DNA of 64,000 bases, from the NCBI RefSeq assembly GCF_019399895.1, contig NC_091864.1, positions 12,998,001 through 13,062,000 of the forward strand, written 5' to 3'. The stretch comes from Cardiocondyla obscurior (Eukaryota > Arthropoda > Insecta > Hymenoptera > Formicidae). Of this stretch, positions 36,001 through 49,965 are shown piece by piece (position 1 is the stretch's first letter; the number at the start of each line of letters is the position of its first letter). The translations under genes and the position numbers were made by a program. Under the pieces are notes generated by a model. That model was not told the DNA's origin. It saw only the letters and a list, made by a program, of their open reading frames with translations, and did no database searches.

Positions 36001-39000
36001 GCCGTCGATCCTTCTTGCGCTCTTCCATTTTTTGTCTCCTTACATCGCGCGCTCGTACTTGGAATTCATCGTTCTTCGCCGTTCTCTAGCACTCGGTGCT
36101 GTTTCCGCGACCTCTTATCGTACTGTCGCTTGCCGCACATACATACCTATGTCCTGCGATGCCGTTTCTATCGCATTACGCTATGCCCTTCCGCGCTCTT
36201 TGTCCGCTTGTGCACCCTGCTGATTTGAGCTGCTAACCGGATTCGCATACGTCTGAATTTATCTCCTTTGGCAGATGTCTCTCTATCCCCACACGTGTAC
36301 TAGACATCGTAAACGCTCTCTTTGTCGGATGCATTTTTTCGTGAAAACACGTCGCGTCGTGTTTCAGTGAGAGGTCCTTTATCATCGTTAGACGTATTAA
36401 CAAAAAAAAAAAAAAAAAAGAAGTCTGCTACGAGACAAAAAGTGGAAATTAAAAACTGAAATTATAGTTGTCCCGCAGTAAACGATTTATCGGCAATCTG
36501 TAGCTTTTATAAAAGATGAAGCGATCTGATATTTCTCTACGGAGGCAATAGCTTTAAATTAAAGAGGCGATTACAGCTAATTGCAGCTTTGTGTCCCGTT
36601 ATACGATCGTGACGTGCGCGTTCTTTACGGCCGTGAGATTTGCGAATATTTGCGAAGCGGCGTTGCTTCACCCGTTGTGTCGCCCATGTGTGTAACGGAC
36701 AACAGAAAATCCCCGTGAAGAGCCCGACAAGCCAACGACGGATATTCGCGCCGGGTTTACGAGCCGTTTTATTGCGACAGTTTGCACGGGCGCTGGGAAA
36801 AAAAAAAAAAAATGTGATGAGCAGGCAGAGGTCGCCGCTTTAGCGCGATAAATTGGCAGGTGATAACACCGACATCGCTGATGCCCGCGGGAAAAAACTT
36901 TCTTCCTTGCAGCTTCAGAGAGAGAGAAAGAGAGAAGTCTTGACACGTCGCGGAAATATCAGACAGCCGAAAGTCCCGCTCGGAAACGTCACGCCGCCGA
37001 GATTTTTCTTTTTCATCCTTTTATTCTATCGCGATATCGATGACGCGCAAACGTGACCCCCGTCGCCCGAGCACGGCGAGGTCTCCCAATTCCGCGACGG
37101 TTGTTTTATCAGGTGCGTAATTCCGATCGTCACGCATCGCTACGAGAAAACGTTTCGTTTAGCACGCAAATGTTTGTGAGTTGTTGGCGAAGGAAAAGCA
37201 GGCGCGGCGCGGACGCAGAACTGTGCAAATTCAATTTTGTCGCCGGCGGTATCGGTTCTCCCGTGACAATTCGCCATGCATAACATCGCGAATTCTCGGT
37301 GCCACATGGCAACGCGCATGACTTCCTCTTTTTCCACGGTGGACGCGCGATACGATGGCGCCCATTGTTTTGGGACGACGCCAGGGGGGAAAAAAAAAGT
37401 GCTCGCCTAGCAGAACGGTTCTTCCGTGTAATTACGGGCGCACACACGTAATTCACAGGGGGGTGCGCTTTGTACGCGCCGCCTTTGTTTAGTTATTCGC
37501 GAAGCTCTCGCGAATTATAAACGTGCGCATTTACTGACGGCTCGCTCGGAAGCGCCGGTAAAGAATGGACCTTGTTACGTCTCGTTAAGAAGTTTCGCGG
37601 AAGTTTCGGCCCGCCGCAGACGCCGATCGCCCCTTAATAACCACGAGATGAGTTTACGGTGTACAAGCAACCGGATGAGAAGCAAGAAGCAACCGCCCCG
37701 GCTATGCTATCGGAGCTAATTTATATTAAATGTTAACCCGCTCGCGTTGCTGGCTCATCTTTCATCGCAGCGGCGTTCATCGTTCTTCTCCCGGGATAGC
37801 GAAATCGTGATCGATCACGCGTTACTATTATGCATTTGTATTTTATAATAGATGCGCTATCAAATTTCCGATTTACGAGAACGCTCGTGCTGCGGCACGT
37901 TGTAATTCGCGCGGGAGAAAAAAAAAAAATGCCGCCGTGGCTCGCGCACCCTGCGTTCGTTCCGAGCAGCCGCGAGTAAATACAGCTTCAAGCGGGGGTG
38001 AAATTTTAATAATGTTGGCCGTTATTGTCAATCCGGGACGAGGAAAATGTCGGGGCGGGGAGAAACTTTTATCAGGCTTAAAAATACGAATCCATCGATA
38101 TTTCCATACAAGCGCGGGTTTATACAGCGATGCATGTTTTTTTTACGCGGCGAACGTCTCGCGGGAATACACGCCGTTGAAATCAATTGGGGCGATTCGT
38201 ATTCTGACTTGCAAAATTTTCACGGGGCGAAGGGAGCGGGGAAGGGGAGACGCGTCGAGGGACAGCGCGACGCGAAGATTCCACCCGTCATAATTACAAT
38301 TTATATTTCCCGTTATGCGCGGCTAATGGCCCGGAATGTGAAATGACGTGGCTTGCCGAGGGTGGGAGGGAGAGAACGTCCCCCTTACAGTGCTTTGTGG
38401 TGACATGTATCTTCTGAATCAATCGAAATCAGCGAGCCGCGTGCATCGAGCACCGATGGTCAAACCGGTCGGCGGCGTTCCGTGCGAATATCGCGCGGAA
38501 ATCGACCACGCATTTCACGGTTTTGCACGCGCCACGTCTCCTTGTGTCCGTGTACGCGTTTGTGCGCGCGTTCCGCGATGACGGAAAATGGGCGCGTTTC
38601 GCATGAGCGCACCTACGACGGCGCACCGGCTGTATAATATACACATTATCTTTCGGAAAACCCTCAGAGATGCACGTGCATTTAATTGAATGAAGAAACT
38701 CTCTCTCTGTCGAGATTTTCTCGCTGTGTTATTTATTGCGTCACAATCAAAATCCAACATTCTCGTCAAAAAAGATTTTTTCTTTTTCACTAGATGGAAC
38801 TAGATTACCGCACGGTTTCGCGTGGGTTTTCAGCTGCTGCGAAGCGAAGTCCACATCCCTCTGTGCTTTTAGGCCGAATCAAAGTTTATTATTGTACGAT
38901 TCTACGCAGGTTTCGCTTGATAGTACCGGTTCTGTCTAGTAAAAATGGCTTTTGACGGATTTCGTGGGGTTCGGATGTACGTACGTATATATGTCGCTGA

Positions 39001-42000
39001 TACATTACGATTATGCGATTGCGTTTGAACAGGCAAATACGAAATAATAGCGCCGAATTAACGTCATGTTATATAGGGAATAATGCGGCGGCATTGCAGA
39101 TGAGGCGAGTTTGACGAACTACGGGGGAACTACAAATGTTATCGCATTAATAATATATGTTATCGATTAATATATTATTGTCGCGTAACATATTACGGCC
39201 ACGATGCATTACCGTATATGGTATCGTATATGCGGGCATTACCATTTATTATTTACCCGTTACATTTTATTCGGTGTCACGCGCAGACCGCCCGACGTTA
39301 AATTTTATCACATGCATATTATATGAGGGATTGGGTTAGGGTTCTATTATATTTTCCAATATCGCGCACTATACGTCGCTTAATTGAACACGCGCGCCCG
39401 CTTTGCGCGGGGTCTCCCGAAAGCGTCGCTATGCATTAAATTCCATTGGCCGGCCTGGCCGGATCGTTCAGTATTTGACGATTAACTTTGGTGATACAGA
39501 GGATGCAATTACTCATTACCTAATTTACGACGCTCGTAATCTCGTCCACGATTAACGATTCCCCCGATCATCGGAAACGATAGAGAATTTATGGATCCGC
39601 TCATCAGTCGTGACGTAATCATCGAAATTTGTAATCACGCTTATCGACAAGATCGTTCTTTCATTTTCTACGTGTCTCCGTTTCCGTCGATTCGAGCTCG
39701 AGGGTGCCTTCCGCTCGTTTTTTTTTTTTTTTTTCCTCTCCCTTCGTTTCTCTTTCTTCGTCTGTTGTTTATTCGCCGCTTTCCACGTCCGACAGGCCTC
39801 ACTCGTTTCCCATCCAGATACACTTTCGACGAAGTTACCGTCGTCTATTACCCAGGACGATCCTTTATAGCCGTTATTTACGATTATTATTATTGCACGG
39901 TGATGGCTACCGCTATTGCATGGCGGACGCACATCGAGAAACTATTCTCAACGAAGAAAGCGAACGGTGCACTGCGTTACGAAAGCCGCAACCTCTCGCG
40001 CGCTTTTTCTCGGCGCAATTTACAATTTGGTTAAATTGCACCGTTGCAGATAACACGAAGGCCTCGCATTAATTATTTTTCAATGATTTTCAGGCGCTCA
40101 CTTATTCTTATACTGCGATAATTTGGTAGATCGTGGGCGTGGGCGCGCGCCTGTGTGCATTAACAAATATGTAAATACACTTCTTCAATCTCTCACGTCG
40201 ACGAAGTAAACAGCCGTTGTAGAGTAAGTTAACACTCGAGCTTGTGGCCATATTGACAACATTCGGTGCTGCGAAGCGTGCGAAAAATTAACAGACCCCT
40301 CTATGTGGCGTTTATCACCTGGTAAAATTGGCTTTTTGTTTACACAACGCGGCTAGCTTTACTCGTGTCACCATCGCGGCTTGTTAAAGCTGATCACACA
40401 CGAAACAAGTCATCGACGTGAACGGATTTATTACAAAAATTGCCGTTGCCATTTTACATCTTCGTGCCGCGCCCGGCGTGTATTTTGCACTGTTTATTTT
40501 CACATTTCTATTTTCGCAGCGGTATGGATTACCATCGGATATTTTCTTGTTTTATCCGGGGGCAACTTCGACGTTGCGCTTTCCGGTTTCGACGTGACCC
40601 TCTTCCTGTCCATTTTTACATAAAGCCGCCAAACATCCCTCGTTCCTGGAAAATTGTACGTCGGGCTCGTTATAAGTCGCACGATCGCTATCGTCGAATA
40701 CGCGTGCGTGCATCCCCCTCGTAATCCGCTTAATAGCGGCGGGGTCTATCAGCAAATCATTATTTTAGGCGGACAGATATCACGCGCGATTCAAGATACC
40801 GAGTACAATCCTACGTGAATTCGATGCGTCTCGCGTGCGTTTATAAATAAGACAATGAGCGGTCGGCACGATTAGCTGGGGAACAGGGGTGATGTAAAAA
40901 AAAAAAGAGGGCGAGTTGGAATTCGAGAGGATGAAAAGAAAGAGAGAGAGAGGTAGAGAAAATGCGAGAGAGGGAGAGATTGTTACTTATGAATAATATA
41001 TATTGTAAATGGAAATGTAGCTGGCAACCTTTTTCTGATCGTCGTCGTCTGCACACGCACGCGTGTATACGTGTACGTACGTTCATACGCGCGCGGTCAC
41101 GCAATTTTTTCGCGCCCACGTCACTGTTGTTGCCATGCTATTGTTCCGTTGTTGCTGCGTCTGTCTTGCGTTGTTGCGTTACCCGCGATCAGGAATCAAC
41201 GTATCCTCATCGCAGTCCGATTTTTTTTTTTTTTTTTTCCTCGTACATACATGTGCACCCACCGTCTGCCAATCGGGGTTGAGATCGTCCTTCCACTCGC
41301 GATCGAAAATGTCAGCCGCGAAAGAGCGAAGGAGAAAGAAAAAGGGGAAAAAAATCACTCATGTACGCACGCACCTACTCACGCACTTATTCACTCGCTC
41401 ATTCACGTACGCACGCAACTGGTGAAATTTCACGCGATACCGCTATTTTTTTCATTTATCCGCTCGCCTGCGATTTCGCCGACCACCGCATATTCTCGAT
41501 TCAGCAGTTTTAATAAGTGAATTATGAACGCGTCGCAGCAGTTCTCACTCGAAAAATGGCTTCTTCCGGCCATCCGGCGTCGTAATGGAAAGGTAACCAT
41601 GGCAGGATAGCGATAGGAAGGATCGTAATAGCGATAACAGTTACGTGGCGTCCGGAGATGAATGATGTGCGAGCATTTGCATGGTAAACGCAGCCGAATC
41701 GCGACAATTAATTTCTCCACGGAGAAATATTAATATACCTCGTGCGACGATCAACATTTACGCTTTACCACCTTTATTTTAAATTTCATATATTAAAAAA
41801 AAAATTTTTTTTATTTTTCACAAAGTAATATCCTTTTTATTATTTTTTTATTTGCTAAACGCTTTATGAATACAAACATATTACTTGCATCCTCTGTAGT
41901 TTGCAGTTTACTTTGATGTTTATCAAAATCGTTAGATGCCTGATTACAAAAAAACGTCTTTTTTTTTTCTTTTTTTTTTTTACCTTAACATACGGTATTT

Positions 42001-42146
42001 TTTATCGCGACATAAGATTTTAGAGAATCATGCTCGAATATCCTCGAGTTGTTTTCTTTCTTGAAGAAGGTGAGAAAAGATAGTAAGGTGATCTTGAGAA
42101 TGGCGTAAAGTCGGCGTAAAAATGTAACGTGCGTGTATGTAAATAG

Positions 42147-42200
42147 TGACGTTGGGGACGACGGCAACGACGGCGATGACGATGACGAGAACGACGATGT
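42147..42200. repeat. Degenerate (GAC/GAT)n trinucleotide tract
   Basis: Repeated GACG, GATGAC and GAACGAC units over about 55 bp, followed by a G-rich stretch (about 42230-42304) with runs of 5-6 G. Confidence 0.7.
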
Positions 42201-42429
42201 CTATGAGAGTAACCAGAATGGAAAAGGGACAGCTTTAGGGGATGCGGCGAGATCGGTGGTAGGTAAAGGGGGTTAGACTGCGGGATGCTGGGGGCGGGGG
42301 GATGGTTTTACCGCGAAGGACGACGATGGGAAGTCCTGGAGAACAACGCCCCGGGGAATCGTTTTCTAGGGAAAGCTTCGAGAGCTCACTGAAGCTACTT
42401 CTCCGCGCTCTTGGATTTCAAGCGCGATG

Positions 42430-42501
42430 GTGCGACTTTGATTCGATCGTACGTGCTCGAAACGCACGTGCGATTTTGATTCGATCCGCGTGCTCGAAAC
42501 G
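42430..42501. repeat. Tandem duplication of a ~37-bp unit
   Basis: Two adjacent copies (42430-42464 and 42468-42501) of GTGCGAYTTTGATTCGATC, then GTGCTCGAAACG. They differ by one transition and a small change in the centre. The sharing of a long non-repetitive unit distinguishes it from a microsatellite. Confidence 0.8.
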
Positions 42502-45500
42502 TAAGAAATTAAGGGATTTCGTGGAGAATATGGTTCTTCCAAGACACAAAAAAACGGGAGTTACAGTTGTTCCTTCACGATTGCTTTCGTATAACCTTTT
42601 TTCTCGCGTCAACGACGGAAATAGAAATCGATATATATAAATTCGTACTTAAATTACTGTATGGTTAACTTTGGGAAAAAAAAAGAAAACGTTATACATT
42701 TTTTATTTTGCTACGAAACTTCGTGTTATTTTTTTTTTTTTTTTTTAAGTAAATTACTTTGTTTCAAAAATGGAAAAAAAAGTGTAAAAATAATACGTAC
42801 TTTTATTTGAATTGAGGTATTTAATATAAGCTGTTTTAATAATCCAGCGGAAACGTTGTAAAAGTATCCGCGCATATAGAAATTCGGTACAAAAGTTTTT
42901 TTTTTTTCGCACGTATATTATATTTATCGCTGTACATCGCGGTATACAGTGTAACCAAGGCGTGCAATAGAGAACGCACAAATGGACTCGACGTTTCTTT
43001 GAGAGGAAATCAAGGGCGAAATAGCCAGTTTGTTGCAAACCGCTTCCATCCATCGTCCGCCCGCAAGAGAAGACGAAAGTCCCCCTATGATAACCGCGCC
43101 GTGGCACATAATTAACATTTTGACAAACCCGGAACGCCGCGTGCTTGTACCTCGAATATAGTACTCCTCGTTGTTTCTCGAGATGTCCTCAGGTCATTGT
43201 GATTCCGTTAGCTGCAGCTCAAACAGCTTAACCGAGGATACATTTCGTATGCAAATGGGAAATGTGTTCCAGAATAAGCTTACGTCTCTGTAGCTGTTAC
43301 GGATCAGCACTTACTGCATAAATCGTTTTCCAGGCAGGTACGTGCGCCGCCCATTCGTTCTCGATTTCGATCGGCTATTTGACCTCGATCTGGAAGTCCA
43401 CTGTCGCAATCGACGGCTATGTTTCGCTTTTCGTTGAAATCGATGGCCCCGATAATAGCGCACTGATAATTGAGCGCTGTGTTCAACTCGGTTGCATATG
43501 TGTGCTAGGTTATGAAATATTTTTACTGTGCAGAATTCCTCTCTTTCATTTTTTTTTTTTTTTTTTTTTAGATTACGTTAAAGTAAAATATTCAACATAT
43601 TTTCGATTGCTCTGCAAATTTATTTTGCATATTAATTGCCGTACATTTTTTCGCTCGTATCTTTCAATGTTCTCGGAGTCTCAAATTCTTTAATTTTTAT
43701 ATTCCGGAATATCCGATTGACTCGGCAGCCTTCCGCTTTTGGACAGAGCTTTTCGGATTTTCTAATATTTAGTTCGTGGCGTCTTCTTCAGATTCTCGAA
43801 TTGCTGGCGGTCCCCGAGAAATGCAGAAAGAGGTAGTTTCTTCGCGTTCTCGGATGTCGGTTGCACGGTTCCTTGAATCCCCGAATTGCCGCTTTTCCGG
43901 CATTTGCGGTTCTCGGTTTCTGCTATTTCCGGAATCACATGTGAAATACACACAATTTCGAGGCGGAGAGCGACGAAAAACCCCCTCCTCCGACTTTCAA
44001 CCCTTCCTGTTTTACGTGGAGCAAACGTCGGTGCCGACAAAGGTACGGCTGATGATCCGACTCCCGGTGACGTGTTTTCACGCTTTTCTCGCCGCGTTTT
44101 CGTCGACGCAAATTCCCAGGGCGCGTTTCGGCTGGATCAGAATAGGGAAACTCGAGGCCACCGCTACACGCCGTTGCCGACGGTGGTCCCCCGTGTGCAA
44201 GAAGGAACTAAGTTCTAATCGAATCAACGACCCTCTCGCTTCGATTTACCGTGCACGAGGAGGACGATGCGGGGGCTGGGACACACCGCCGGGACGCGCA
44301 AGGATGAACTCGTCGAACTGTCTTCGAAGGACGGCGAGGCGGCAGCTGTTTCTTCACGTCGTCCTTTTGTCGCGTAAACCCCGTGCGCGGAAAATATTAT
44401 TTGCTTTCTTGCGGTGCCGGGAAGTTTATACCGTCACCGGAAGTTTAACTGCGCGCGCGCTCTTGTCTCCGGACGCGTCGGTAAATCCTGTTTTCGGTTA
44501 TATATCTTCTCTTAAAAGTGGAACACGGACGGTACAGTCCGGTGATCGCTGGTGGAATCCACATACTTTGTAAATATCTATTTACCTTAAATATTCACGA
44601 ACTTTCGGACTTTCGCAATTGACGAGATTCAAACGATCCCTGTAGTCCGAAAACTCGAAATTTTAAGATATACAGCGCGCGCTGGGAGTTTTTCCGTGTC
44701 CGTCGAATGTGATGATCCGCTCTTATAGTGGGTCTTATAGTACTTGTACAGTAGGTAAAAGGCTTAACGGTGCGCGAGTCCTTTGCATCGCCGATGCAAC
44801 TGGGACGGCATCGTAATATCATCCTTTGAAGGTGCTTTTTCGATGAACGGCGTCACTGTTTCCTGAAAGCCCTTATTTTTTTTTTTATTTTGCCTTCGTA
44901 ACACGGCAGCGGCCGTTCAATAATTCGATATCGGAGATTTAGAAATTTTCACCCCCGAGACCCTCTTGTTATTTCGGTTTGACAAACTCCGGAAAATTGC
45001 TGCCTTTTTTTCTGACCTTTTCTCTGGCTTTTTATTTACGTCGCGAGACCCGGTCAGTTGGTCAGACGATCAAACGCTAACGCGAAATGCCGCCGAATTA
45101 TAAACTGCGATTCTTTTACTCCTTCAATCAATATTCTCGCGGCCGGATTCGATAAGCGGGGCTAAAACAGCGCGATATCGATATCGATGGTAGCGCGTGA
45201 CCCAGGCGTCCTCGTAAAATGTCTTTCTCGCCATTCTTCCCCCATTTCGTTCTCTCTCCCTTTCTCTCACCCTTTCTCTTTTCTTCTTGCTACTTTTACC
45301 CTCTATGTTGCCTCCCCCTCTTCTTTTCTTCTCAGCGTAATCCGACATGAAAAATTGCGTTTCTCCGGCACGCCGTACGCGATTCTTCGCTTTAAAGAGC
45401 GAAAATCTCGGTGACTGATATTTCATTCCCCTCTTTTTTTGAGGGGTCAAAAGCGCCGGTGGCGGGTTGACGTACGTAAGATAAATACACGTACGTCCTA

Positions 45501-46061
45501 ATTGCGTCCGGTGCGATAAAGCACGATGCGCGCGGTGCAGTTAAAAATTTTCCCGGCAAGTGGGATATTTTTGTCGGACCGCTGCGTCACCGCGTACGGA
45601 AATCCTGTAAATCTTTTTTGTACGCCTGGCTCTTTAGCCGCACGAATTCGCGATTTCGTCTCGATCACTCGCGCGTAAAGGAAATTAAACCGCCGAAGTG
45701 TTCCGGGACTTTCTGTGAGCGTTCGTTATCGATCGCCCATCTATTTCTACCGTGTCCCCAATTATTCCAATGACCGCTCTTTAATATAAATTCACACCTC
45801 GGTAAGAAACATTTTATTCTTGGTGAGAGTTTTATCTTCTTAGCCGGCGGCAGGCCTGTCAATCCGAGACACTCGTAGGAACGAGGTTTCGCGCTCTGTT
45901 CGTCCAGCTGCAGTTTCTATTTCCACCCATGTCCCGTCCTAGAATCTATATACACCTGGCCGTATCTATCGATATCGATAGCTATCGGGCACTTTGCAAA
46001 GGGGCTACATAATCTGACGTGAAATATTGCGCGAACGGGTTATAGCCTTATTGTGCCCGTC

Positions 46062-46130
46062 GTGTGTATCCCATATATGCGTTTATGTGCACGCATATGT
46101 ATACATGCACGTGTGTATGTGCATATCCTA
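46062..46130. repeat. Alternating purine-pyrimidine tract
   Basis: TGTGCACGCATATGTATACATGCAC-type alternation over about 65 bp, a candidate Z-DNA or cruciform-prone stretch. Confidence 0.5.
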
Positions 46131-46737
46131 TGCTAATATAGGAATACGGGCCGCCGTACGCGTACATAAACTCGCGCACATAGTTGAGGAGTGTGCGCAC
46201 ATACGTGGCTACAGGTTATCTCAAAGCTGGCCTAGAGCTATCGCGTAGGATTATTGCACGCGGGAAATCAAACAAGACCTTTCTCTTCCGAGGAAAGCTC
46301 CGTAGAATGATAATATTTTTGTGAAAGAGAGATAAAAGAGAGGATTCACCGTGCGCGATTTATAGTACGTACTGCATTTACTCGTACGTGACGACGTTTG
46401 TCATCAGGACATCGGAGCGGTAAGGGCGGAAACGAAATAACATTTTACGGTCCGTGCGTGTACGCCGAGATCAACTACACATTAGAACCGCACAATTCAA
46501 ACATTGCAAATTGAAACATTTGGTTTAAATTAAAATTAACCGAGCCGCAATATCAACTTTGTTGCATAAGCGTCAGTCAAGGGATTTATTGCGGAATACA
46601 TTGTACTAAGCAGAATTACTGAAATTTACCGGATTAAATACATTGCTAATTTCATGCAACTAATTTTCAATGTAAATATTACATATAAACACATGCATAT
46701 TTAATTATATTTAGTAATACCGAATTATATGGATATA

Positions 46738-46785
46738 CTGCTGATAAATATACTACAGATAAACATATTGCAGATAAACATATTG
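46738..46785. repeat. Short tandem repeat, about 15-bp unit
   Basis: Three adjacent copies of the unit TGCAGATAAACATAT, the first diverged (TGCTGATAAATATAC). Confidence 0.7.
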
Positions 46786-49560
46786 CGTTGTTTGATATTG
46801 TGACAAACGAAAAACTTTCTGCTTAAAATGACTCAAGGCTGGTATACGACACTAGGGCGCGGCACTTTAATTCATTAGGCATTACAGAAAGACGCGCATC
46901 AAACAAGAAAGTTTACCTTTCCTCGAAGATGCATGTTGAAGCACCTCGAAAAAGTATTTTACATCCGCGGAGGCTCTGTATTTTCTGTGTTGCACGTAAA
47001 CGTGAAATATCGTTTGCATTGGCCGACGCGACATAAAGATCTACATAGATCAACCACCGGCTCCTTTTGTGCTGCCCTTTGCTCATGTTCTGCTTACAGC
47101 CCTCTTGTCCTCCGCGTCCAAGTCGAAAAGCTGCCGGGATGTTTGCTTTCTCTCAATTTTTCATAACGCCAGGTCAACTCGTACGTAACGGTAGGCGCCT
47201 CTCGGTATGCGGCCCTTTATTCTCCGCGCGCTCTCTTTCCAAACTACCGTCCGCGTTTTCGCAGAGAAACGCGATTACGTCGCGTCGCAAGTCGAGCTAC
47301 CAGTTCAGCCAGGGGCTGCTGCATTATTAACCCTTAACTGGCGCGCTTTATGCCCGCGCCGCGGCGAACTGGGTCGAAAGGATTCGGTTCCGGCAATTTT
47401 CCCTCCCGCGTCCCTCGCGGAACTTTGGTGGTCGGTGTATCGTGTTCACCGTGAAACTGTTGCGTTGCACTTTCAATTTTCTCTTTTTTTTTTTTTTCCC
47501 TCCCCGCTCGTAGAAGCGCGACGAACACACCCGACGTCGTATGCAATTCTAAGCGCCTTCACTCACCGTTACGCCGACATATGATTTCCATTTTGTCGCA
47601 GCGGGACGTGCGGCAGTGTGCGACGATATCTTCTCGCCGCTACCTAACGTACCTTGTAATTAATCTTTTCAGCTCCGACATTTTTTTTTTTTAACTGTAC
47701 GTTATTATAGATTGAGAGAAATGGTGATTACGAACAAACCCGTGATACGCGCGGTACTAAAATAAAATGTACGTTTAAAAAATTTTTTTTAATACATTTA
47801 GTATGATCGATAAAAAATTGTAACGTGTCTGTTTTTTAGGAATTTGTTAATAAATGATTCTGCGATTCGCGTTAGAGATCCCTGGAAAAAAAATGTAATA
47901 AACTATCTGGCAGTGTAATTTCCCGCTCGAGTAGACGATTCGCGAGACTAATACCGCATTATATCAGTGTTACCGTTAATGTCCCCGCGCCTACGCGCCA
48001 ACATGAAGATGAATTTCGATAAAAAGAAGGCGCACTCAAACGTCCAACGGCGCTTTTACGGGTGCAGTTAGCGCGCATGATAAATTGGGTAGATACGTTA
48101 TTTAATTGGTGCCCGTGGTCAGTCAGTACGTGATTATTATTGATGGCTCGACGGCGGTGCTGGTAATAGTACGGTGTGTCATAAATTTCACGTTACGTCG
48201 ATCGAAGCGAATAAGTGCACCTAAGAAATATCTCGGCGTCATTATTATCGATCAACCCGAATTTATCGATCGTCGAATAATCGCCGCGGGTAGCGGGTGC
48301 GTTCATCCCCCGTACGTGCTTTATTTTCCTTCTATTATTCGCCGCGACGACTCGCGCCCCTGCACGGTGGATTTGCTCGTATTACGGAGTGGATACGGAC
48401 GACTAGCCTCGTATACGTGTCCGCAGGGGATAAATTTTCGGGGGACTGAAAATGGACGTCTGTATTTACTCTCGAAACCCGCCGACGCCACCCTTAACAC
48501 TTGAAGCCCGATCACGATCGGCGTTATTGTGTTATATCGCTTCCTCACACGGAAGGTAAATAAAAAATAAAATTTTTTTTTTCCCTACGAACTCGTTAAC
48601 ATTCCAAGGCGCGTTGTTCGGATGTAAGCAATAGCTTTTAAATGTATAATTTAAAATAACTGGACATTACGAAAGACTTCGGGTGCATCATATACTTTTG
48701 CTTGTTATACTTTAAAGAGAGTCATTTTATACGTAATCAATTTTAGTCAAAATAACGAACTACGTTGAAGTTAATTTAATATTCGGCATATACAAGTTCT
48801 TTTGTAACGCGTTAAAATGTGTAGTGGTTGAGAAATGTACATACGCATACATGAACAAAGGCAGCGGCCGGGCGAGCGGCGTACGTGTCTGCCTCGCGCG
48901 ACTTTGGTATCACCAAGCCAAGGGTGCATTCCTAATCCGGCAGCCGGGTAGATAACACACAGATAGCGAAGCTCCGTACATATGTTTTACATACGTGATT
49001 CTCGTGCACGCAAGTCGCGGTTCTGCGCACGTATTGAAAAATAATTCTATACAATAAGCAAGGCTGTCGGTTTAGACGGATTAACTTTTGTAATTACTTA
49101 AATTACTGAGCGTATATATAACGCGAATACTTTACACATAACACTTTTTGTTATATATAACACTGTGGTTTAATCCTTTGATTGTATCTACATATTCTTA
49201 TAATATACTGATTGCTTAATTTTATAATCTAAAGTATTTTTATCTCATGAGTTTGACTTTGTCGCCGTAGGTGGGTTTATTTTCTCTAGGATATTATCTA
49301 AACCAAAGTTTTGTTCTGTTTAGGTAACAATCTGGGGAAGCTTCGTTATGATATCGAATAAACGAACAGCAGCTACATCATCGGATCAGGATCCGTTTCT
49401 CGGTAGTGCCGTTTTAAGACGTTGAGTGAAAAACTTTTATTATACGATCTTCAATAACGGAGTACCGTACAGTAACTTGTGGAAGACTTTAATCAATAAT
49501 TAATTCTCGTGATTATAATTGATTCAAGTGCGGTTTTCGCAAGTGTCTTGTGCACGCAAG

Positions 49561-49644
49561 GAGAATACTGCCCGACATCTCAAACATCCCGAGAGGAGGA
49601 GGAGGTCTAGGACAGGCATCGTGCTTCGGCGGAGCAACGTTGAG
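49561..49644 (+). other. Candidate non-coding first exon (3' end defined by donor)
   Basis: Sequence up to 49644 ends in TTGAG followed by the strong donor GTGAGC, and 281 bp later a good acceptor leads into another short exon. The 5' end is not defined; transcription could start upstream, around 49400-49560. The frame that reads through both exons (GLGQASCFGGATLR then SIIVAVTPPLRIET) has no ATG and meets a TGA upstream, so a 5' UTR is more likely than coding. It would belong to a plus-strand gene further right. Confidence 0.35.
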
Positions 49645-49925
49645 GTGAGCATTATTCTTTAAATACATAAGATAATTTTTTTTAAATTATTTATCAGATT
49701 TTTGTACTGTTTTAACAACAATTAAAAGTAATAAAAAATTTAATTAGTAAAAATTAATAACTTGAAAAATATTTAAGTTATTAGGAATTTTTCCAGATAA
49801 TAGACACCTTTGTATTTCACTATATAATTAAAAACTAATTAGAGGTGTGTAAGAAAAATTTTTTTTTTAATAGTTTTAATTATTTTGCGTTTCTACAATT
49901 TATATTTTACATTTATATGTTACAG

Positions 49926-49965
49926 TATCATCGTGGCTGTAACTCCGCCGCTGCGCATCGAAACG
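49926..49965 (+). other. Candidate 40-nt internal exon
   Basis: Preceded by a T-rich tract and TTACAG, followed by GTGAGT at 49966. The GC-rich 40 bases stand out from AT-rich flanks, as an exon between introns would. See the candidate exon ending at 49644. Confidence 0.35.

Larger units (their letters stand above)
28963..49560. other. Long CpG-rich gene-poor region
   Basis: About 20 kb with high CpG, frequent CGCG, long T-runs on the plus strand and microsatellites. I find no protein-coding exon with family resemblance. Open frames of 60-270 codons are rich in Arg, Ser, Phe and Leu, overlap on both strands and lack splice logic. The region is best read as intron and/or regulatory DNA of a large gene outside or straddling the window. 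No tRNA, CRISPR or rRNA was seen by eye. Confidence 0.6.

Noticed and set aside
43776..44573. 265-codon plus-strand frame
   Set aside because: Longest frame in the CpG-rich part, but overlapping frames are open as well and the peptide has no domain-like pattern. High GC makes long chance frames likely.
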